Source of the DNA: CAZVWJ01 sp964631325
GTDB taxonomy: Bacteria; T1Sed10-126
NCBI GenBank assembly: GCA_964631325.1
Contig: CAZVWJ010000016.1
Span: 1 to 46,452 of the forward strand
DNA length: 46,452 nt
Reading direction: 5' to 3'
A model generated the notes under the pieces. The model did no database searches and was not told where the DNA came from. It worked only from the letters and a program-made list of their open reading frames with translations. Shown here in pieces: positions 40,545-46,452 of this stretch (positions are counted from its first letter, which is position 1; every line of letters begins with the position of its first letter). The position numbers and the translations under genes were made by a program.

Positions 40545-41394
40545 GGATAATTTTATCCATTTTACTCAAAGTCCAACGCTGTTCAAAAACCTCGAAATTG
40601 TGCTGCTCAATTTTATCGAGCACCGCCCACCCACCGGCGTTAAACAGCTCTACGGAAAGAGAAAGTGGAAACTTCACTTCATCGACAAGATTCCAACCGA
40701 CCCGCAGCCAGTCCCGGGTTCGTTCAACTTCAAAAATCATTAATTGCCGGAAATTATCATTCACTTCACCGGCTTCAAGCTGAGCTACGCTAACTTCAAA
40801 ACGCTCCCGGTCCTCCCGCGGTAAATAGATCCGGCCAAGCTCCAGGTCAATTTTCACGTCCGCCCAGAAATTGACCAGTTGCAGGGCAATGCAAGTAGCA
40901 TCCGCGTAATATTCATTCAGTTCGCTACCTGCGTCAAAGCAGGCAAGGACAAGTCTCCCGACAGGAGCAGCACTGCGTTGACTGTAGTCAACCAGTTCCT
41001 GAAAGGTCTGGTATTTTTTCTTGTGCTGGTCCTGGCGAAAAGCAGAAATTAAATCTCGAAACGGTTCTGAGGAAAGATTTCTCCGGTCAACTGTTTCAGC
41101 CAGGGCCAAGAAGAGCGGGTGGGGAGCAGGAATACCGGCAAATAGCTCATCCAACATTTCTTCAAATTGTTCAAGCTCAACTAAAATTTGGGATTTCGGC
41201 AGGTTACGGTCGGCGAGATCATCAACCCAGCGACAATAAGTGTAAATATTAGCCAGATCCTGGCGCCGTTTTTTATCCATAAGGGGCATAACAACGGTAA
41301 AATTCTCATAGTGGCTGGATGCCAACCGGCGACAGTAAGCTTCAGCTTCTTCCAGGGAATCAACGGTTAAATTGAGGGCACGCTCGTCAATCAC
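40483..41394 (-). CDS. hpnC: Hydroxysqualene synthase HpnC
   Basis: A 303-residue squalene/phytoene synthase homologue with YTYCRWVDDLADR and FWADVKIDLELGRIYLP as its two metal-binding motifs. HpnC turns presqualene diphosphate into hydroxysqualene. The second motif has Asp-Val-Lys-Ile-Asp where most relatives have DVxRD. It starts with GTG at 41392, overlapping the small gene upstream, and overlaps hpnD downstream, so all are coupled. Confidence 0.85.
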   Translation of the reverse strand: MIDERALNLTVDSLEEAEAYCRRLASSHYENFTVVMPLMDKKRRQDLANIYTYCRWVDDLADRNLPKSQILVELEQFEEMLDELFAGIPAPHPLFLALAETVDRRNLSSEPFRDLISAFRQDQHKKKYQTFQELVDYSQRSAAPVGRLVLACFDAGSELNEYYADATCIALQLVNFWADVKIDLELGRIYLPREDRERFEVSVAQLEAGEVNDNFRQLMIFEVERTRDWLRVGWNLVDEVKFPLSLSVELFNAGGWAVLDKIEQHNFEVFEQRWTLSKMDKIILGLRGAWRNFVGYKCPPAGT

Positions 41395-41641
41395 TTTTTA
41401 AATTCCACAACTCCCGGAATTCATCTGCGTCGACCGGATCAGCTTCGTCGTTGGTAAGTTCCATCGCCCAGTCAACTTCCATCCGATCGTAATCATCTGT
41501 TTCAGGAATGTGGGTGACAAATCTATTAACCCAGAGATGATTCTCGTCGGGTTCACATTCGTAAATACTGACTGCTTCCCCCCGGGCTGGAATTTCCTGA
41601 ACCGTCCGGTAATATTCATAAGTTTCGTCGGTCACGTTCAA
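41387..41641 (-). CDS. Small acidic protein upstream of hpnC
   Basis: An 84-residue acidic protein with several Tyr and Trp residues and no recognised family. The likely start is TTG at 41639-41641 just after GGAGG (five bases); GTG at 41633 is the alternative. Its stop overlaps the hpnC start by eight bases, so it is cotranscribed with the squalene genes. It may be unrelated in function. Confidence 0.55.
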   Translation of the reverse strand: MNVTDETYEYYRTVQEIPARGEAVSIYECEPDENHLWVNRFVTHIPETDDYDRMEVDWAMELTNDEADPVDADEFRELWNLKSD

Positions 41642-41737
41642 TTATTCCTCCCGAATAGTATTGAGTGATTGAGTAAAATCTTAAAAGAAACAGGTGATAT
41701 TGCCACTCACGCCAGGAACACTCAATTTAGGTTTTAG

Positions 41738-44209
41738 CTACTCTTCCTCGGAATCAGGGGAACACTTATTTCGAGCACTGATAGCGAGGTCTGTAATCCA
41801 CTGTTCTTCCATTACCCTCATAACTTTAACGCCCTGGGTTGGCCGACCGATCAAACTAATTTCCTCGGCGGCAATTCGAAGAATAATTCCCCGGTTTGAA
41901 ATTATAACCAGTTCATCCTCGGAATCAACCTGGCAAACTGTCACCACGTCTCCGGTCCGTTCAAGGTTTTTAACGTTAATCAGCCCCTTGCCCCCGCGTG
42001 TCTGGGCTCGATATTTTTCAAAATTAGTTCGCTTACCGTACCCATTTTCACAGACTGTCAGAAGTTGTTTACCCTTCTCAACCGGAGCAATCCCCACCGC
42101 CCGGTCACCGGAGCGAAGGTCAATCCCCTTTACCCCCCGAGTGTCTCGCCCGGTTGGTCGAACCTGATCCTCAGAAAAGCGGATTGCATAGCCGCCGGCT
42201 GAGGCAAGAACCAGGTCTTCGTCTCCGGTAGAATGACAGACTGAAACGAGCTCATCACCTTCGGGCATATCGATACTAATTATCCCGCCGCGACGCGGCC
42301 GGCTGTAAGCCTCCAGGTCAGTTTTTTTGACCCGGCCGTTAGCGGTTGCCATTACAAGAAACCCCTCGTTCAATTCTCTCAGAGGGATCATCGCCCGCAC
42401 CTGTTCATCAGTATCAATATCAATTAAATTAATTATCGGTGTTCCCCGGGTCCGACGCCCCCCCTCCGGCACATCGTAGCCCTTCAACCAATAGCAGAGC
42501 CCCTGTGAAGTAAAGACTAACAGATAGTCGTGAGTATAAGCGGAGAAAACCCGGCTGATGTAATCCCCTTCCTTGGGATCAGCCCCGTAAATACCACGCC
42601 CGCCCCGGTGCTGAAGACTGAAATTCTCGGGAGCCGTACGCTTGATGTATCCTTCATCTGATAGAGTAAATATTGCCGGCTCATCTTCAATTAAATCCTC
42701 CCGGGAGACATCAAGGGGCTGATCAGAAAAGGTAGAACGCCGCTCATCACCGTATTTTTCATCGATTTCTTCTAATTCTTCCCGAATTATTTCCCGAACC
42801 TTTTTGTCACTCTCCAGGATAGATTCATAGTGTTCGATATCGGTTTGAAGCTGTTCGTATTCTTCCTCTATTTTTTCAACTTCCATAGAAGTCAGTCGTT
42901 GAAGCTGCATACGAAGGATAGCTTCGGCCTGTTTTTCTGAAATTTCATACGTTTCAATCAACGTAGACTGAGCGTGGTCGGGGCTCTCCGATTCCTTAAT
43001 TATTTCTACTACCTCATCGACGTTAGCAATAGCAATCCGATAGCCCTCAAGAATATGGGCACGGCGACGGGCCTTATCCAGCCGGTAACGAGTCCGCCGG
43101 CGGATCACGGTAAATCGGTGCTCGATAAAATGACCGATAATTTCTTTCAGGCTGAGCACCTCGGGTTCATTATCAACCAGGGCCAGCATATGGGCGCCAA
43201 ACGTGTGTTCAAGCCGGGAAAACTTATACAGTTGATTACGAACTATTTCCGGGTTAGCTCCCTTGGTCAACTCAATCACCACCCGGATGCCGTGGCGATC
43301 GGATTCATCCCGCAAATCGCGAATTCCTTCAATATTTTCTTTGTTAACCTGGTCGGCAATTTTTTCGATCAACTTCGCTTTATTAACCGTGTAGGGGATT
43401 TCCGTAATGAGCAAACGGTCACACTTTTGTCCCTCCCGCTCTTCAATTTCTATCCGGCCCCGAATAATTATTTTTCCCCGGCCGGTTTTATACATCTCCT
43501 CTATTCCCTCCCGGGAACAGATTATTCCGGCAGTTGGAAAATCAGGACCGGGAATAAGCTCCATCAGTTCCTCGATCGTACAATCCGGGTTCGCAAGCTG
43601 ATGTTTAACTCCGTCGATGACCTCCCTTAAATTGTGAGGAGGTATATTAGTCGCCATGCCGACGGCAATCCCGGAGGTCCCGTTAACAAGGAGGTTGGGG
43701 AGACGGTTAGGCAGGACAGTTGGTTCCTGGAGAGAATCGTCAAAATTAGGCCGAAACTCTACCGTATCTTCATCGATATCGGCGAGCATTTCCTCGGAGA
43801 TCCGGGCGAGCCGAGCCTCGGTATAACGCATGGCGGCAGGATTATCACCGTCAATACTACCAAAATTGCCCTGGCCGTCGACCAGCGGATAGCGAAGCGA
43901 GAAATCCTGGGCCATCCGCACCAGAGTATCATAGACGGCTGAGTCACCGTGCGGATGAAATTTTCCCAGTACTTCCCCGACAATCCGGGCACTTTTCTTG
44001 TGCGGTCGGTTGTAATAGAGGCTGAGCTCGTTCATTGCATGCAGAATTCGACGATGCACTGGTTTAAGCCCGTCCCGCACGTCAGGCAGAGCCCGGCCAA
44101 CGATCACGCTCATCGCGTAATCAATGTACGAATCCTTTATTTCTTCTTCGACATAGGCAGTTTCAATGTTTTCTTCATTTTCCGCTGTTTCAGTAATTTT
44201 ATCCGTCAT
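41738..44209 (-). CDS. gyrA: DNA gyrase subunit A
   Basis: An 823-residue subunit that breaks and rejoins DNA in supercoiling. The catalytic Tyr is residue 129 in AAMRYTEARL, and the quinolone region reads HPHGDSAVYDTLVRMAQ with Ser and Asp at the usual sites. The six-bladed C-terminal domain begins after residue 500 and holds the GyrA box as QHRGGRG, one residue off the usual QRRGGRG. It lies 36 bases after gyrB on the same strand. Confidence 0.96.
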   Translation of the reverse strand: MTDKITETAENEENIETAYVEEEIKDSYIDYAMSVIVGRALPDVRDGLKPVHRRILHAMNELSLYYNRPHKKSARIVGEVLGKFHPHGDSAVYDTLVRMAQDFSLRYPLVDGQGNFGSIDGDNPAAMRYTEARLARISEEMLADIDEDTVEFRPNFDDSLQEPTVLPNRLPNLLVNGTSGIAVGMATNIPPHNLREVIDGVKHQLANPDCTIEELMELIPGPDFPTAGIICSREGIEEMYKTGRGKIIIRGRIEIEEREGQKCDRLLITEIPYTVNKAKLIEKIADQVNKENIEGIRDLRDESDRHGIRVVIELTKGANPEIVRNQLYKFSRLEHTFGAHMLALVDNEPEVLSLKEIIGHFIEHRFTVIRRRTRYRLDKARRRAHILEGYRIAIANVDEVVEIIKESESPDHAQSTLIETYEISEKQAEAILRMQLQRLTSMEVEKIEEEYEQLQTDIEHYESILESDKKVREIIREELEEIDEKYGDERRSTFSDQPLDVSREDLIEDEPAIFTLSDEGYIKRTAPENFSLQHRGGRGIYGADPKEGDYISRVFSAYTHDYLLVFTSQGLCYWLKGYDVPEGGRRTRGTPIINLIDIDTDEQVRAMIPLRELNEGFLVMATANGRVKKTDLEAYSRPRRGGIISIDMPEGDELVSVCHSTGDEDLVLASAGGYAIRFSEDQVRPTGRDTRGVKGIDLRSGDRAVGIAPVEKGKQLLTVCENGYGKRTNFEKYRAQTRGGKGLINVKNLERTGDVVTVCQVDSEDELVIISNRGIILRIAAEEISLIGRPTQGVKVMRVMEEQWITDLAISARNKCSPDSEEE

Positions 44210-44245
44210 CTTTTAGTCATTCCCGGTAAATCTGTTCTGGGGTGA

Positions 44246-46141
44246 TTATATGTCAAGGTTAGTAACCTCATCGGCATGTTTCTGAATAAATTCACGTCGG
44301 GGCTGAACGTCATCTCCCATCAAGGTGGTAAACAGTTCGTCAGCCTCAACAGCATCCTCCAACCGGACCTGGCGGAGAACCCGCTGCTCGGGGTCAATAG
44401 TTGTATCAAGCAACTGCTCGGGGTTCATTTCTCCGAGCCCTTTGTAGCGCTGAACCGAGGGACTGCCCCCAAATTCCTCCAGTGCCTGTGAAAGATTGCG
44501 CTCTTTGTAGACGTATTCTACCTTGCCATTGCTCGATAGCTGATAGAGCGGAGGCTGGGCAATATACAAGTAGCCCTCTTCAATTAAATCCCGCATATAA
44601 CGGAAATAAAGCGTAAGTAAAAGAGTCCTGATGTGGGCCCCGTCCACGTCAGCGTCAGTCATGATAATAATTTTATGATAGCGAAGTCTTGAAATATCGA
44701 ACTCTTCTTCACCAATTCCGGTACCCAGTGCGGTAATCATTGCCCGGATTTCCTTGTTGTCAAGAACCCGATCAATTCGTGCTTTCTCAACGTTCAAAAT
44801 TTTTCCTTTAAGGGGTAAAACAGCTTGAAATTCCCGGTTGCGCCCCTGCTTGGCACTCCCTCCGGCCGAATCCCCCTCGACGATAAACAGCTCGCTTTTT
44901 TCGGGGTCCCGGCTGGAACAGTCAGCCAGTTTACCGGGCAGAGAAGTGGATTGCAGGGCTGACTTTCGGCGGGTTAACTGTTTGGCCTTTTTGGCCGCTC
45001 GACGGGCTTGAGCAGCAGCTTGAGCGCTTTTAACAATTCTCTTGCCGACGGCCGGATGTTCATTCAAATAAGTGTTTAAATGCTTGTTCACGGCCGATTC
45101 GACGGCTCCACGTGCTTCACTGTTGCCTAATTTGGTCTTCGTCTGCCCTTCGAACTGGGGCTCCGGAACGAGTATACTGAGAACCGCGGTCAAGCCCTCC
45201 CGGATATCCTCCCCGGTTAGTTTTTTATCTCCGGTTAAATTGTTTTCCTCGGCATAACGATTGACCACCCGGGTTAATGAAGTCTTAAAACCAGTCAGGT
45301 GTGTACCACCTTCATGGGTATTGATATTATTGGCAAAAGCAAAAATTCGATCCGTATAAGCATCCCGGGCATACTGCATTGAAAGTTTAACTTTAATTCC
45401 GTCAATTTTATCTTCAAAATGAATGATTTCCTCGTGGAGCGGCTTGTATTTTCGGTTCAAGTAACTGACAAAAGCTTTTATTCCCCGTTCGAAATGAAAT
45501 TTCTCCTCGATTCCATCGATCTTATTTTGGAACTCAATCTCCAGCCCCTCGTTCAGGTAAGCAAGTTCTCTAAATTTTTTAACAAGATTTTCGGAATCAA
45601 ACTCAAGAGTTTCAAAAACTTCAGGGTCCGGATAAAATTGGATGGTAGTACCTGTAGAGTCTGTTTCACCAATTTCCTCCAGTGGGCCAAGAGGTTTTCC
45701 TCGCTCAAATTCCTGCCTGTATCTGGTGCCATTTTTTTCAACGGTTATTTCGAGTTGACTGGAAAGAGCATTAACTACTGAAACACCAACTCCATGCAAA
45801 CCACCACTAATTTCATAAGAGCTGGAATCAAATTTCCCCCCCGCGTGCAGCCGGGTCATCACGACTTCCACACCGGAAACCCCGTATTTTGGATGTTCAC
45901 CGACCGGAACTCCACGGCCATTGTCCTCAACCGTAACCGAACCGTCCTCGTTGATGGTCACGGAGAGCTGATTACAGTAACCGGCCATTGCCTCGTCTAT
46001 ACTGTTATCCACCACTTCAAACACTAGGTGATGGAGGCCACGCGAATCAGTGCTACCAATATACATACCGGGCCGTTTTTGCACGGCCTCAAGCCCTTCC
46101 AACACCTTAATTTTATCAGAGGCATAACTTGAACTCGACAT
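44246..46141 (-). CDS. gyrB: DNA gyrase subunit B
   Basis: A 631-residue ATPase subunit. It has KRPGMYIGST near 22-31, the ATP-binding EVVDNSIDEA and GGLHGVGVSVVNALS motifs, and the TOPRIM motifs EGDSAGGSAKQGRNR near 420 and DADVDGAHIRTLL near 495. Length is normal for Firmicutes and it lacks the insert seen in E. coli. It heads a gyrB-gyrA operon; the region upstream carries a dispersed repeat and no clear promoter. Confidence 0.96.
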   Translation of the reverse strand: MSSSSYASDKIKVLEGLEAVQKRPGMYIGSTDSRGLHHLVFEVVDNSIDEAMAGYCNQLSVTINEDGSVTVEDNGRGVPVGEHPKYGVSGVEVVMTRLHAGGKFDSSSYEISGGLHGVGVSVVNALSSQLEITVEKNGTRYRQEFERGKPLGPLEEIGETDSTGTTIQFYPDPEVFETLEFDSENLVKKFRELAYLNEGLEIEFQNKIDGIEEKFHFERGIKAFVSYLNRKYKPLHEEIIHFEDKIDGIKVKLSMQYARDAYTDRIFAFANNINTHEGGTHLTGFKTSLTRVVNRYAEENNLTGDKKLTGEDIREGLTAVLSILVPEPQFEGQTKTKLGNSEARGAVESAVNKHLNTYLNEHPAVGKRIVKSAQAAAQARRAAKKAKQLTRRKSALQSTSLPGKLADCSSRDPEKSELFIVEGDSAGGSAKQGRNREFQAVLPLKGKILNVEKARIDRVLDNKEIRAMITALGTGIGEEEFDISRLRYHKIIIMTDADVDGAHIRTLLLTLYFRYMRDLIEEGYLYIAQPPLYQLSSNGKVEYVYKERNLSQALEEFGGSPSVQRYKGLGEMNPEQLLDTTIDPEQRVLRQVRLEDAVEADELFTTLMGDDVQPRREFIQKHADEVTNLDI

Positions 46142-46276
46142 TAAAATCAGCCTTTTCGTGCCGGGATTTTTATTTGGTTGAAGCTTTTAAAGAGACAAAT
46201 TCGGACGTCGTTCAATTTTTTCATATTTAAGGTAACAGTTAAAATATCGTGAAGACCCTATCCGAAAAATCCCCTC

Positions 46277-46420
46277 TCCCCTGGTGGGAGAGGGTTAGGG
46301 TGAGGGGGATAAAACTTGAAAGGTGCTTTAGGGCCTTCATAACCCATTTCACCCCCACCTCGACCCAACCTCTGGTTGGGTACCCCGCCCCCATCGGGGG
46401 GGAGGAGATTTTATTCTTTT
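46277..46420. repeat. Dispersed repeat, copy upstream of gyrB
   Basis: CCTCTCCC-CTGGT-GGGAGAGG at about 46274-46300 is the same hairpin as in the element at 15397-15418, preceded by TATCCGAAAAATC, a diverged form of the CTCTCCGAAAAG end. GGGTTAGGGTGAGGGGG and CCCAACC/GGTTGGG follow. The window ends in this repeat-rich gap (46142-46452), which shows no gene. Confidence 0.5.
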
Positions 46421-46452
46421 TCAGGGGCCTCTATCTAACCGGGGATAAGCGA

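Overview
The window looks like a chromosome segment of an anaerobic, probably halophilic, diderm member of the Firmicutes. Halanaerobiales is my best guess; it is an inference from gene content and acidic proteins, with no search behind it. Supporting signs are an infC-rpmI-rplT-pheS-pheT-zapA block, a DUF1189-type membrane protein, FolE2 in place of a visible FolE, hpnCDE squalene genes and many Glu/Asp-rich proteins. Gene starts often use GTG or TTG, and two seem to use ATA or ATC.

Positions 1 to about 11,700 look like part of an integrative mobile element. It carries two divergent phage-type HTH regulators with paired palindromic operators between them, an excisionase-like HTH protein, a winged-helix protein with no good start codon, a TraD-like accessory protein, a hairpin-rich putative origin of transfer (2867-2997), a MobL-type relaxase, a VirD4-type coupling protein and a DotA/TraY-like membrane protein. 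A ribbon-helix-helix protein, two unknown small genes and an AbrB/RelE-type toxin-antitoxin pair follow. No integrase and no other secretion-channel genes are visible; they may lie left of position 1. At 11,740-12,197 the 3' end of a tRNA occurs three times at exact 215-bp spacing, which looks like piled-up attachment sites at the right edge of the element.

From about 12,200 to 46,452 the content is chromosomal. A geranylgeranyl-reductase-like flavoprotein, an unknown membrane protein, a Pif1 helicase with a C-terminal WYL domain, an ArfB-like release factor and a broken aldo/keto reductase lead into the translation block thrS, infC, rpmI, rplT, pheS, pheT. The same-strand run continues with a coiled-coil protein, ZapA, a degenerate thioredoxin-fold protein and RarA. 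On the minus strand follow a glycosyltransferase, an AMP-forming acyl ligase, a PHP phosphoesterase and FolE2. Then come a DUF1189-type protein, a GDPD, a secreted esterase-like protein, an extremely Glu-rich protein and a PPP-type phosphatase. The right end holds hpnC-hpnD-hpnE (squalene from farnesyl diphosphate) downstream of gyrB and gyrA.

The most intriguing non-coding signal is a family of structured elements at 13,808-14,043, 29,175-29,303 (minus strand) and 36,163-36,381, with a partial relative at 32,821-32,891. The three full copies fold as a three-way junction: an outer stem, a hairpin, the invariant linker CTCCGAGGT, a second hairpin, then AATCC. Stem sequences differ between copies but pairing is kept, which suggests selection on structure. 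A second, MITE-like repeat family with CTCTCCGAAAAG ends occurs at 12,284, at 15,339-15,432 and, more diverged, near 46,260.
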